From Volutella citrinella (lineage: Eukaryota; Ascomycota; Sordariomycetes; Hypocreales; Nectriaceae), in the NCBI GenBank assembly GCA_034401135.1, contig JAWZSP010000004.1, positions 1-64,000 of the forward strand: DNA of 64,000 nt. The letters run 5' to 3'. This document shows positions 9,594 through 21,391 of this stretch, one piece after another. Each line of letters begins with the position of its first letter. Positions within the stretch are counted from its first letter, which is position 1. The notes beneath the pieces are model-generated. The model worked only from the letters and a program-made list of their open reading frames with translations. It was not told the DNA's origin and searched no databases. A program made the translations under genes and the position numbers.

Positions 9594-10217
9594 TTATATA
9601 AGCACGATGCTTAACCAACCCGAACGTGATCCATTGTGTGGACTGATAAGCAGTTGATCAACCGTATCGGTTAGTGACCGCAGCTCCTCGTCTCGAGTAT
9701 TGTTTTGGTCGGCATTCGCCTGGCTTTCCAGCACGACGGCATCTGCTGCATCGCCGCCTTTAGACACGATCTCGAGTTGGGTACGAGAGTTCTCGAAAAG
9801 GCGATTGCGATCTTGACTGTCGTCTTGTGTCGATTGGATCGCCCTTGTATTCTCGACCGGGTTCCAGACGGGTCGACCATGCTGCAGCGCGTCTTGCTGG
9901 TCGCGAGGTGGTTCTGCCACGGGCCGAGGGGAGGGCGGCTCTTCAGCCGGCACAGGGATCGAGATATTCGGTTCTATATGCAGACCGATGACTGGATCAG
10001 TGGTAGACGGCAGTGCTGGTAGGTGAGGCGCGTTGTGGTGAATGCCTGCGCGCGTCTCGGTCGGCGCGATGGCTCGTGCTTGTTGCTGGTGATAGTGACG
10101 ATAGGATCGCGCTCTCTCGAGTGCGCGTCGTCGTTCTGCTCGCTGTTCTTCGGTTAAATCTAATTTTGGTCTACCTCGGCGCCTAGGTATAGAAGGGATT
10201 GTAGCGTGAGCCGGCAT
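9594..10217 (-). CDS. AT-hook protein or 5' exon of the adjacent large gene
   Basis: 207 codons. Residues 12-18 read RRRGRPK, a canonical AT-hook core, followed by a Glu/Arg-rich helix (EEQRAERRRALERARSYR) like a basic DNA-binding region; the rest is Pro/Gln rich and probably disordered. It ends at TAA (9596-9594). The next frame starts at 9569 in the same phase. A possible 84-bp GT-AG intron (9662-9579, a multiple of three, donor GTTGAT, acceptor CCACAG) would remove the stop and join both into one protein, but the donor is weak and no good branch site is seen. Alternatives are two separate genes or one gene recently broken by a stop. The start at 10217 is just inside the hairpin-repeat and AT-rich boundary. 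Confidence 0.55.
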   Translation of the reverse strand: MPAHATIPSIPRRRGRPKLDLTEEQRAERRRALERARSYRHYHQQQARAIAPTETRAGIHHNAPHLPALPSTTDPVIGLHIEPNISIPVPAEEPPSPRPVAEPPRDQQDALQHGRPVWNPVENTRAIQSTQDDSQDRNRLFENSRTQLEIVSKGGDAADAVVLESQANADQNNTRDEELRSLTDTVDQLLISPHNGSRSGWLSIVLI

Positions 10218-10288
10218 AATAATAGGTCTTTATTAAAAAGCTCTGTTTGTTTTACGTTGTTTGGGTATGCCCAGGTCGAGTTGTTATT

Positions 10289-10432
10289 GCGTGAGACCAC
10301 CGGCCCAGTCTCAGGGCCAATGGTGATTTTTGCGTGAGACCCACCGGCCCAGTCGCAGGGCCAATGGTGATTTTTGCGTGAGACCCACCGGCCCAGTCTC
10401 AGGGCCAATGATGTTTTTGCGTGAGACCCACT
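10289..10432. repeat. four tandem ~44-bp repeats with internal inverted repeat
   Basis: Units begin with gcgtgagaccc at 10289, 10332, 10376 and 10419 (last one partial). Each full unit contains ggccc-agtctca-gggcc, a 5-bp palindromic stem with a 7-base loop. The array lies about 70 bp upstream of the AT-hook frame and ends where the AT-rich block begins. Confidence 0.9.
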
Positions 10433-10439
10433 AATACCC

Positions 10440-13400
10440 TACGATCTTTAAAAATCGATAACTAATTAGCAAAAATAGATATGAAAAAAAGGGAAGAGGT
10501 AGAAATTAAGAAATAAATCAGTTTAAATCGCTATAAGGTTTATTTTCTATTTTTCAAAAAAAGTGTACCCCTCGATTTCCTAAGGTCGGCCTAACCCTGA
10601 CCTGGGTTTCCACACTTAACTAAGTCTATAAGCTTTTAAAAATCTCTTTTAGTATTTTTTTATAAAAGTCTTCTTTTTATTAAAATAGAATATATTTTAT
10701 AATATTAAGTAATTTAAGCTACTTTTAACTCTTATATAGCTATATACTTTATAAAGCCTTAGTAAGCTTATTAGTTATTAGCTTTAAGCTTTATTTATAT
10801 AAAACTAAGATTATTTTACTCTAGATATAGTTATATAGCTAGTAGTTATATATATTTATATACTTTAGCTTAATCTTTAGCTTTTTTAAAGGATTCTTTA
10901 GTAAAGTAATTATTTATTAATTATTATAAATAAGCTATAAAACCTTATTTTCTAACTTAACTCCTAGCTTTATAAGTAGCTTTTATTAATATAGACTCTC
11001 TTTTATAACTTATAAAATAGTAAGTAATTCTATTTTAATTATTAAAATAGTTACTATATCTTATTTATTAATAGACTATTTAATAAGGCTTTTAAATAGC
11101 TTTATAATATATACTTATAAGCTCTTATAATTTAAAGAGTTATTAATAAATAAGGTATTATTATAAACTATATAATTATCTATACTATTAAATTCTAAAC
11201 TAAAAAAATAAGTCTTATATAAGTAATATAATATTTAATTTACTACTTTTATATATATATCTCCTAGATTATTTATAAATTATACTAAGTATAATATAGT
11301 AAATATAATATTAAGTCTGCTTATTATAGCTATATAAAGAATTAAATTAATTACCTTTTTATATTAATTAATTATTTAGAAGTTTATTATATTTTTATTA
11401 AGTAAAAGTTCTATTTTACTTATTAAGCTCTTATTTCTAACTTTAGCTAAGTAAAGCTTATATATCTTCTCTAGATATATAATTTATATTATTTATATTT
11501 ACTTTTAGCTTTAGTCTTTTAGAATCTCTATTCTTAAGAACTATTATAATTTATTACTACTAGTTAAGGAATATTTATTCTTAAGACTTTTAATAGCTTC
11601 TCTTACAGCTTATTTATTCTCTTTTAAAAATATAAATATAATATTATTTATATAAAAAAAGATTAGAACTCTAGTTTTTAAATAGTAATATTACTTATAA
11701 AAAATTAACTTAAACCCTAAAGTCTAAAGTATTCCTCTAAGCTCTATTTACTATAAAAAAGGCATAATTTATAGACTAAATAATACTTTTTTAAAAAGCA
11801 GAATATATCTATCCTTTTTACTCTTTTAATACCCTAATAGTATCTTTATAAAAATATTAAATAGTAACTTTATATTAATAAATATATTTATAATATCAAA
11901 CTATTATATTTTAAAATCAAACTTTACTATTATTACTAATAGCGTTTAGAATAACTTTCTAACTAGTATTACTATATATATTTCTTTTAAGCTAGCTTTT
12001 TACTACTAGTCTTTTTTTATAATAAGTTTTACTTTATATTTTTATAAATATCTATACTTATTAAACTTATAAATATATACTTATATATAGTCTAAGATTT
12101 ATAAATTGCAAATTCTAGAATCATACTTTAATATCTCTTCTTAAGATTATATTTACTTATAACTTTTTAAGTAGTCCCTTTTTACTTAAGTAAACTCAAC
12201 TTTAAATTAATATCCTTTTAAACTTCTATATAAGCTTAGTATTAAAAGTAGGTTCTTATAATAGAATTTCTATTTATTAAGATTAAGAGTTATTTAGTTT
12301 ATTTATAACTTACACTCTTATTTTAGCCTTTTATAACTATATTAGCTTTATATTACTTTAGTTAGAATAGTTTCTTTAATCTTTCTAATTAATATAGCCT
12401 TAGTCTTAGTATAGAATACTTAATTAAGTTTAAATAGATCTCTTTAAGTAACTCTCTTTCTTTTTATTTTATAATTATTTTATATAATTAAATATACTAA
12501 AAATACTAAAGCTAGGCTTTTTAATAGTATTAGAAAAAGCTTAAAGTATAATTAAGTATATCTTTTTACTTTTAACTATTCTTCTACTTCTAGCCTTTTA
12601 CTACTAGCTTTTAGCTTTTTAACTAATTTTTTAAGGCTTATTTAGTAAGTTTTAAACTTATCCTTTTTTTAAATAGGTTTTATAATCTAGTTAAGGGGGT
12701 CTTCTTTTAGCAAAGCTTGTATTATTTCTTAGATTTCTTAAAGTATCTTTTTACTTACTATTTTCTTTATTTACGCTTTATTAATATTAAAGAATTCTTC
12801 TTTATTAAAAATAATATCTTAAGTTATATAGATTCAGTTAGTAATTAGGTTCTAAATTTAAAAAATATTCTAAGAGTTATATTTAATTAAGTAACTTATC
12901 TAAGCCTTTAGTATAATTTATAATTATAAGTATTTATCTTTTTATTATATATCTATAATTATAATAAACACTTTATACTTATAAGCTTTTAAATATATAA
13001 CTCACAGCTTATTATCTTTTAATAAGCTATAAACTTATAAAAAAAAGCTCTTATATAGTATTTTCTACTTTAAATAATACTTTAATATATAATTTAAAAA
13101 GTATATAGCTATTCTTACTATTTCAAGCTATAACTCTACTAATAGTCTGCTTTTTATTACTAAAAGCTATACTTTCTCTTTTACTACCTTTTTAAAATAC
13201 TTACTTAAGTTATTCTACTATTATATATTTAATATACTCTTATTTATATAGATCTTTTTATATTCTATCTACTTATAGATTAATTTACTTTTTTAAAGCT
13301 TATTATTTATTTTTATAATTTAAAGCTTTACTTTATATCTTATTTTTAGTATTTAAGTAAAGTATTTTATTATTACTAATAGACTTTTCTTTTAGTAGTT

Positions 13401-15600
13401 TAAAAAGTAGTAATCCTAATAGAAATTTATTTCCTAGTCTATAATAATTATATATAATATATATCCTTAAATACTAATTAGATAGTTATAAAAGTTAATT
13501 AAGACTTAAGTTCTTAGTTTTAAGTTATAAATATATAGTTTATAGTACTCTTATTACTTTATCTTTATAATTCTATATATATCGCATTCTATAATTAAAA
13601 GTCTTTTAATTTATACTTTAATTATTCAGTTTACTAAGTATTTTAATACTCTAAGCCTAGGATATCCTAATTATTAATATTAAATAATAGCTAATATATA
13701 GTTAGGTCTTTTTATTATTATTAAGTTATATTAAGGCTTATTTATACTAAATACTACTCTTTATAAAGTAATAGGATTATATTAAAACAGGTATTAATTA
13801 TAAGCTATTTTTAATTTATAAAGACCCTGGCTATTATTATAATAAATAATATTATCCTTAAGCCTTTAGTCTTACTAATATCTAAGTTAGTAAAGCTTTT
13901 TTAATAATATAAAGTTAGCTCCTATTTAAAGATAATAGCTAATATACTTTAGAATAAGTATTTATAGCTTTTTAGTTATACTTTATACTTCTAAGTCTAC
14001 TTTTTTATATCTAAGGATAGATAGAGGCTTTAATCTAATAAAAATAAACTCTTTAAGTAATACTTATTTAAGATTTCTAAATCTTTAATTATTATTAAAA
14101 AGATATAATATTATACTTAAGTCTAGAATAAATAAGTCCTAAAGTAAGTATTCAGCTCTTAATAAGAAAAAAGCAATTACTTATTTTAAAATCTAAGTTT
14201 ATTAAATAGCTAGTTAGCTTAACTCTTTTATTAACTTAACTTTTTTATCTTTAAGTTTATTATAAAGCTATTATACTTCTAGTTTATCTTTTAAGTATTA
14301 CTTTTATAAAAAGATCTATATTACTATTTATTTATATTTTTTAAGTATTTTTTCTAAGAATACTACCTAGTATAATTTAGTATTTAAGTTTTTATATACT
14401 TTTTTATATAAAATATATTAAGAATATACTTTTAAAGTTTATTTCTATTATTTTACTAAACTCTTTTTTACTTTAAGTAATAAAAATTAAGTCTACTTTT
14501 AGATTAATAAGCCTAAGTTTTAAAATATAAAATTAAAGCTCCCTTTTTTAACTTACTTTTTTAGCTACTTAAGTTAATTTACTTTAGTACTTTTAACTTT
14601 TTATCTAAAAAATATAATAAAAGTCCTTAATTAATATATTTCTTTTTAGATCTTTATAAAATTATAATTATAAATAATATATAAAAGAACTATAAATTAA
14701 TAATCTAAGGCTTCTTAAAGGTTTTTAAACTATATACTAAAGTATTATATTTTAAGAACCTTCTTAATATATATAATTCAGATTATCTTTTCCTAAGTCT
14801 TAATCTACTCTTTTTAGTCTACTTTAAGATTTAATACTACTTTTAGTACCTTAAAATACTCTTTTTAAACTTATTTTCTTTATAAATTATTATTTATTAT
14901 ATATATATTTCTTAGGTTTAAATAGAAGTATATAATATTATCTAACTTATTAAAACTACTTTCTTTTAAGTTATAAGTTTATATATAATATAAACTGACT
15001 TACTTAAGTAGCTAGTTAACTACCCTTCTTATTATATTAGTTTATTTATTAAAATAGTTATATTTAAATCTATATATTTTTAAAATAATATCTAGTACTT
15101 TTTAATCTTTTAGTAATATCTTAGTATAGTTAATTATATATTAATTTAAATAAATAAAGCTTAAACCCTAGGTCAACCCTTTTTAGACTTTTTTTATAAA
15201 ATAATCTAAATAAATAGGCAGTTTAAATTTAGATAGATAAATACTCTTAAAAAGTAATAAATTTATTAATAATCCTAGCTTTTTAACCCTTTCTCTAATT
15301 ATTTTAATAATATAGCTCTATTTAAAAGAATTCTAGTTACTTAGTTTATTTAAGAAGTATATTTTAAAAGCTATATTTATAGGGATTATTTAATATATAA
15401 TTTATATAATCACAGTTTGTTTCTTACTTTTAGTACTTTTTTAATAATTATAGCTATTAGTATATTATATAGCTCTAAGACTCTTAATTATTAGACTATT
15501 AATTTAATTAATTAAGATCTAGCTTAATATATACACAACCCTGCTTTTAAAAGGCTAGGGTTAGGTAGTAATGCGATATATAGATATAAGGATTATTTTA
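10440..15600 (-). mobile_element. RIP-degraded Ty1/Copia retrotransposon region
   Basis: Over 5 kb of sequence almost depleted of G and C, full of TpA, with no open frames: the product of repeat-induced point mutation. Minus-strand translation still shows a reverse transcriptase core at about 11635-11676 (RVLIFFYINNI, a Copia YVDD box in which both Asp codons have become Asn by G-to-A). Farther downstream, near 11050-11200, a SYLKALLNSLLIN segment resembles the Copia RNase H region. Domain order therefore runs from high to low coordinates. I could not identify LTRs. The element is dead. Confidence 0.7.
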
Positions 15601-15695
15601 TAAGGATGATATGCGCCTATTTATAACGAGCCTCGGATTGCCCAAACGAGCTATGTAATGACCAACCGCATTAGGTTACCCCCCATAGCCAGTCT

Positions 15696-16130
15696 GACAG
15701 TAGCTAGGCCCTCGTGGTCGTGAGACCTGCGATTACAGCCTGCAAGGGCGGCTACACATACAGCTACTGTGAGGATCGCATCGTCCACTGGTACGACCCT
15801 GACACGGGAGAAATCTGCGACCCGCTTTAATATAGCGGCGGCCGCGCGCCTCTGAGGAAAGATGTCCCTGGATGCAATGCCTACACTGGCACTGAAGTGT
15901 ACAACCCGACGCCTTCCTTTATGCCGTGCTTCCAATCTCTGCACGCGGCCACGGCACCCACCAAGAAGAGTTCAGCTGAGACTAAACCCACCGCCGAACC
16001 TGCAAGTACGACGAATAAGCCCGCGGGAACGAGCGAGAATCCTGCGCAAAGCACAGCGACTACAGCGGCTGAAACAAAGGCTAAAAGCGATGACCCTGTA
16101 CCTATGCCATGCCCAGTGCTGAGAGTTTAA
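15696..16130 (+). pseudogene. secreted Cys-rich protein resembling fungal 'siderophore biosynthesis' family, broken
   Basis: One frame reads ...ITACKGGYTYSYCEDRIVHW, then DPDTGEICDPL, a TAA stop at 15828-15830, then YSGGRAPLRKDVPGCNAYTG and PSFMPC, and ends after a Thr/Ala/Lys-rich tail at 16130. The arrangement (TYSYCED, TGE-x-CD, GGRAP-x-K-x-DVPGC, YTGTE) is what I recall from small secreted fungal proteins annotated as siderophore biosynthesis enzymes, whose real function is unproven. The stop occupies a CpA-to-TpA context and the following TAT a TpG-to-TpA context, so RIP leaking from the flanking repeat could have caused both. No signal peptide or start precedes it: an upstream TAG lies in frame. 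It is a decayed gene. Confidence 0.5.
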
Positions 16131-16642
16131 CAATCACTGAAGGAAAAAATGAGAAACCAGATATAAACACTTGAATTCCTAATATTTTTAAAATGCAACA
16201 CAAATCATACTACTGTAAATACTGAAAGATGACCCTAAAAATATTGATCCCTTGCTTGAACCAGCTTTGTCCTAAATAGAGAAATAAGTTGGCCCAGTCT
16301 TGAGTTAGATGTCTATCGAGCATTGTGTAGAGCATAAGCATATCTACCCACGATCGGCTGCCCGATCGCTGGGATAGGAGTGGCTTGACCACGCTCTGTA
16401 AAGTCCCACTTATCTCTCGTCGCGCTATCAAATTTGTTAGTCTCATGTATAGTTACGACCGCGTTCTACCTGGCTAGAAGCTGTAAGCAGCGGGTGGACG
16501 GTTACCTACCACATTATGCAAAAGATAGAAAATGCATCCGCATTGAGAGTAGCCTTGTCAGGTTGCATTTCCGCAAGTCTGTTGACAAAGGTAAAACCGT
16601 CTGAACAGAGACGAGGGTTCTAAAGTCAGTAACGCTACTTCA
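16131..16642. other. intergenic, nothing recognised
   Basis: About 500 bp between the broken secreted-protein gene and the convergent protease gene. A 78-codon minus frame at 16210-16446 has no recognisable feature. Confidence 0.4.
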
Positions 16643-17987
16643 TCAAGTGTACTGAAGCATGCAAGGCTCACAAGATACGCCTTGGGCGTAAACCATCCCA
16701 GGCTCAGCAGCCACCTTGGCTTGGGCTTCGGCTTCCGTCATAAAGTCGCTCAGGTCCTCTATGTTAAGGTTTCCAGCATCTCCAGCAGGGGAGCCAGGAT
16801 AGCTACCAGAACTAGAACCAGAGTCGGAACCGGAACCGGAACCATGGACTGGGCTGCCCTTGCTAGAGGTGCCTGAGTTCGACCCGTCGCCAGCATAGGG
16901 ATCTTGAATCGAACTTGGGTCTTTAAAGACAGCGAAGGTCGGCTGGCCATGGTTATCAATAGCTGGCTGGTCGATAACCACTTTCAAAGGGGTGAGAGGT
17001 CAGCATGTTGGGCCCAAACGGCGGGGCATAATCAACTTGGCTTGTAACCGAAAAGGAAAGGGATGCCACTTACCCCACGTTCCGCCTGGGTTGGTTGCAC
17101 TGAACCAATGCGCAAGCTCATGAATCATTGTAGGGACACGGCCGAGTTCGAGCAGCTTCGGCAGCCCGAATCCTTCATCAATCTGCGCAGTTGCCGGATC
17201 GCCAGTGTTGGTATCCCCTGAGAAGAAAAACGGGCAGATAATCATCAAGTCCTCATCTGGAAGCGTGATGGCGAAGTCTGAAAACTCGCAGACTGGGCTC
17301 TTACCATAGGGGTAATAGTCTGCACCAGTCGCCGAATCAATGCGAATCCACGCACCCGGATGTTCGTTCGAGTCAAGCCCGTTTCTCACCGCCTTGAGAT
17401 TTTTCACGTCCTTCAAAGGTTTTCCCGATACGGGCTCGATCTCTTCCCTGCCATAATATTTCCATTGTCTCTGTTCCTTCGGGCTGCCTTCCGCATCCTT
17501 GTAACACGTCATGCGTGGCTTTTTCCCCTTTACAAAGCCATTCTCAGGGTAAGGTTTAGGAGGAGACATGTGTGCATCCATGAGGGTGTAAAGACCTAGA
17601 GCGCATTGCGATCAGTTTGCGTCAGTACAACACGAAAACGGGGGTTAACGAGATCGGGAGTCGCATACGTATAACTTCGGCAAGCCTTGCATTCTGGGCA
17701 GCGGGTTGGCCTAGGTTCACAGTGATGCCAAACACTGAGCGCACGTTCTTTGCCATCACATCCCAGTCGCGCTTCTCCTCAGCTGTCTGGGCCTGTGCTG
17801 GCGTCGTTGTCATCAAGGTCAGATCCGAGAGTGCCTTAGCTATCAGGAGGGCCGCTGTCTTGTAGGTTTCGTCCAGAATTGCGATTTCGCCATCGGTACA
17901 GCCATCAATGGTCCAGGCATCCTTGATTGATTGTCCACTGACGCAGCCAAACCCCAAAAGGGCAGCACAAGCGATAGTGAAGCGCAT
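16643..17987 (-). CDS. secreted HExxH metalloprotease (zincin)
   Basis: Three exons, 17987-17669, 17595-17074 and 16980-16643, joined by introns 17668-17596 (GTATGC...CTCTAG, 73 bp) and 17073-16981 (GTAAGT...GAAAG, branch GCTGAC, 93 bp); frame is kept throughout and the product is 392 residues. Residues 1-18 form a signal peptide (MRFTIACAALLGFGCVSG). H265-E266-L-A-H269 in TMIHELAHWF is a zinc-binding and catalytic HExxH site. The N-terminal WTIDGC segment and Ala-rich helix resemble fungal lysine-specific or deuterolysin-like secreted peptidases; I do not see the GTxDxxYG third-ligand motif of M35, so the subfamily is open. After the catalytic region there is a Gly/Ser/Asp-rich linker. A Met ten codons upstream would spoil the signal peptide. 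The gene sits intact in the small island between the two RIP blocks. Confidence 0.75.
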
Positions 17988-18681
17988 AGTTGTCTCTGGG
18001 TTTGGGGTAGTTTTCAAGGTGTCGAGAAGTGAGAGATGATTTGAATAATGATGCTGGTGGAAGCAATTCTCTCCAGACCATGAAGACTATTTATATTACT
18101 TGCCACAACGCCGTTCTTGTTCGGTCAGTTCCTGTGTCATCATCTTTCTGACTTATGTACTGCTAAAAATAGCCTCGCATATCCCAGGTCGGTCGATTTG
18201 ATACTATCTCTGCGGGACTTCAGGAACGGCTTCAGTCAGCACTTCTAACACGCTAGTTTGGTGGAAGGATGCAGACCAGTGGGGCAGTTGATACAGCTGG
18301 GTGCCGTGGTCGCTAGCAGAAGTTCCCCCGATAGCTTACAGAACACCCAATCTGTGGAGCTCGAATGACTGTACCAAAATCTGGGGCAGCGGTTTTGGGG
18401 GGTGTTAGGCAGGCGCAGGCTGACAATACCCTGTTGCGAAATGGGCTTTTTGTATTGGCTATGAGTCCGCTGTATTGTGTTGCACTGGTATTCACTTGAG
18501 GTCTCCGATCTTTTTATGTCAAAAATAAACGATGCTGGGCGGCGGTAACGCATTTCTACTATTGAATCAGACAGTGTGAAGTGTTGATAAAAATCAGCAG
18601 TGAAAATTGCACCTCTTCCAGATGTAAAGATAATGAAGGTAATGGCGTCATCCCAACCCATGGTCGCTGTAAGCCGAGTGA
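17988..18681. other. intergenic between protease promoter and SMP-30 relic
   Basis: No convincing gene. It would contain the protease promoter. A 138-codon minus-strand frame at 18245-18661 shows no domain and is probably chance or a decayed flank of the SMP-30-like relic. Confidence 0.4.
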
Positions 18682-18957
18682 GATGCAGGTCAGCTTATCT
18701 GTCTTGGTCCATCCGCCGGCAAGTACGAGAAGGTTCTTGATGTTCCTGAGCCACATGTGTCGGAAGTCTGCATGTTCCCCACAGGCGCGAACGGCCTCGA
18801 GATCTCCGAGGGCCATGTCTACTGGACTAACGCAGCAAGGGTAACTTTGAACCGTGTCGCACTGATAGAGCACGTGCGAATCCCTAGCAGTGCCAAGGCG
18901 CAGGTCTTTGACTTAAGCGCTTGGGCTGTGGGAATAGATGATTTTATCCTTAGTGAT
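18682..18957 (+). pseudogene. truncated SMP-30/gluconolactonase-like beta-propeller fragment
   Basis: The frame reads GKYEKVLDVPEPHVSEVCMF, then PTGANGLEISEGHVYWTNAA and later VFDLSAWAVGIDDFIL. ANGL-x-h plus hVYWTNxA and a GIDDF segment are typical of fungal SMP-30/gluconolactonase/TolB-like six-bladed propeller enzymes (lactone hydrolases). Only the central two blades remain. Upstream a TGA interrupts the frame at 18679, and downstream the similarity ends near 18957, where a short duplicated tract (gcgatttcagctt twice) leads into the AT-rich block. The open frame closes at 19044. It looks like a gene cut by transposon insertion. Confidence 0.55.
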
Positions 18958-19029
18958 TGGAATCTAGGTAGCCCTAGGTACTATTCTAAGCGATTTCAGC
19001 TTAGGTACTATTCCGAGCGATTTCAGCTT

Positions 19030-20919
19030 GAAATTAGACTATAACTTATATAAAATATATATATATAGCTTATATATTTATATTAAAATCTCTTATTCTG
19101 TTTTATTAATTTAATTTTTTAATTTAACTTTTATTATAGACTTATTTTAAGTTAAAAGTTAGCTTATTTTTAATATATTTAAATAAATAAGTAATTAAAT
19201 AGTTTTATAAAAATAAAAAGCTATACTTATTATATTAATTATTAAGTAGTTTTTTAAAATTTATAAAATATTATAATATATTATTATTTAAAAAAGAAAA
19301 AACTATACTTAGCTTAATAAAAAGTATTATATACTTATTTATTAATTTTATAATATAGCTATCTAGCTTAGTAATAATATTAAAAAATATTTTTATAATA
19401 ATTAATAGCTTAAAAGCTTAAAGTTATAATAAATTAAAAATAATTATAAAAGTATAAAGCTAAGTAATTTAGTTTATATAAAACTATTAATAAATAAAAG
19501 TATATTAAGTAAATTATTAAAAATTATTATTATATTTAGCTATTATTAATATTATTATATTATAATAATATAAAGTACTATATTATAATATTAATATAAG
19601 TTAGAATATAGTTATAATAATAAGAATTAGTAAACTAAGGTTTTAATATAATTATAATTTATAAGTTATTATATTTATTATTAAATTATTAATAGCTATT
19701 ATATAATAGTAAAAACTATTATAATAAAAATAAAAAGTATTATAAATATTATAATTACTAAATATAAAGCTAAGATAAAAAAAAAAAAGATAAAGTATAA
19801 TTTTTAAAAAGTGATTTTAAAAAAGATATAAATTATAATATATAATAAATTAAAGATCTTAACTAAGTATAGTATTTTAAAAAAATAAAATAAAATTAAA
19901 ATATTTAAAATAGTTTATTAATAAAAATAATAAGCTTAAATAAATACTAATAATTATTAATATTTTTTATAAAAACTTATTATAAAATAATTAACTTTAA
20001 ATAAAAAGTATTAGAACTTAATATTAATATATAATATTAAAAAAGCTACTTAATATAAAATAATATATATAAAGCTTAAGAGTATATATTATAAAAAAAT
20101 AGAATTATATATACTAATTAATTAAAAAGTAACTAAAGTATTAATACTTTTAGCACTTTTAGTAAAATAGATTACTAAGTATTTATAAAAAGTATTAATA
20201 CTTTTAGTAATATTATAAAAGATAATTTAATATAAGTAAAGTTATAATAATATAAAAAAAAGGATTAGCTTTTTTAATTATTAATATAACTTAGTTATTA
20301 TAATCTATTTACTTATTACTAAATATAATAATATATTTATCTTATATATTAATTAATACTTAGCTTATACTTTAATATAATTATTAATATAAACTTTAAT
20401 ATAATTATTACTATTTATATAATTAGAACTTACTTAGTTATTATAAAAAGTAAAAAATTATATAATTTTTAATAAGAAAATCTTATAAAATAAATAAAGT
20501 CTAAATTAACTATTAGTTTAATTAAATAAAAAGAAAAGTTCTTAAATAAAAAAAGATTAAAAAAAGGGAAAATTCTTATTAATTTAAAATATTAAGTAAA
20601 CCTGGTTTTTTAAATTACTAATTTAAATACTTAATTACTAATCCAGTTTAACTACTATATATTATTAATATAATCTAGCTATTATATAATAATATAATAA
20701 GTTTAAGTTAAAAAGTTTAAAATATAAAAATAAGTTATAAAAGTAGTTTTTAATAATAATAATAATAAAATTATAATAAAAAAGAGCCTATTTATATAGT
20801 TTAATAAGAACTTTAATTATAAAATAAATTAATATAACTAAAAGCTAAGTATAATATTAAAATAAATAAAATAATAGTTTATAAATATTTTAAATATAGT
20901 ATTAAGTAGTATATTATTA
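19030..20919. mobile_element. RIP-degraded repeat block, unclassified
   Basis: Extremely AT-rich with stops in all frames. It includes a heavily mutated copy (about 20430-20700) of the 334-bp LTR found intact at 22351-22684, and a stretch near 20262-20450 that recurs beyond the Gypsy element at 29548-29740. The Gypsy element therefore appears to have inserted into an older repeat. No protein motif could be read. Confidence 0.6.
20430..20700 (+). repeat. RIP-mutated copy of the 334-bp LTR
   Basis: Aligns by eye with 22420-22690. For example aaaaaaagattaaaaaaaggg here corresponds to aaaaagattgaaagaggggg there, and ataatctagctattatataa to gtgatccagctgccacacaa. Nearly all differences are C-to-T or G-to-A in this copy. 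The 5' part of the LTR is not clearly recognisable. Confidence 0.7.
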
Positions 20920-21391
20920 TGATAATTAGAGTAGTCCTAACTATATAAACCTATACTAAAAGTACTGGGGGTTTATATTAATAGAGCGGATAGGGTAATA
21001 CTACTAAGCAGTGACTAATATAGGTTACTATTACGTTTAGTAATAGTTAAGGGTCGCTAGGTAGTAGTAGTTAAGGTAATTAAGTTATATTAATAGCTAG
21101 AGAGCTGCTTATACTAAATATGCACTTCTCTAAGAGACTATATACTAGTAATATTTACTATATATGCCTGTAATCTTTTATTAAGACTAAAGTATTTAGT
21201 TTTTCAGTCCTTAGACTGTAGTATAGGGTTTATTAGTCCTAGACTATCTGCCCCTGCCTTTTAGTCTAAGCTTGATTAGTCCTTTATTACTTAGCTATAG
21301 GCCCTACCTTATGTCCGGTCTTAAGTAGACCCGATCTGAGCGCAAGGCTCCTTCTTATTCCTATATAGTATATTAATATTAGGTTCTAATA
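20920..21391 (-). repeat. LTR of the Gypsy element (left copy)
   Basis: Starts with tgataattagagtagtcc and ends near aggttctaata. It matches 28512-28984 along its whole length with differences that are almost only C/T and G/A, for example actgggggtttat here and actaggggtttat there. Outer limits are uncertain by about 5 bp because similar gataatta strings occur at three of the four edges. Confidence 0.85.

Noticed and set aside
10289..10432. Possible CRISPR-like array
   Set aside because: Units are direct tandem repeats without spacers, in a fungal subtelomere.
18245..18661. 138-codon minus-strand frame
   Set aside because: No recognisable domain; overlaps decayed sequence next to the SMP-30-like relic.
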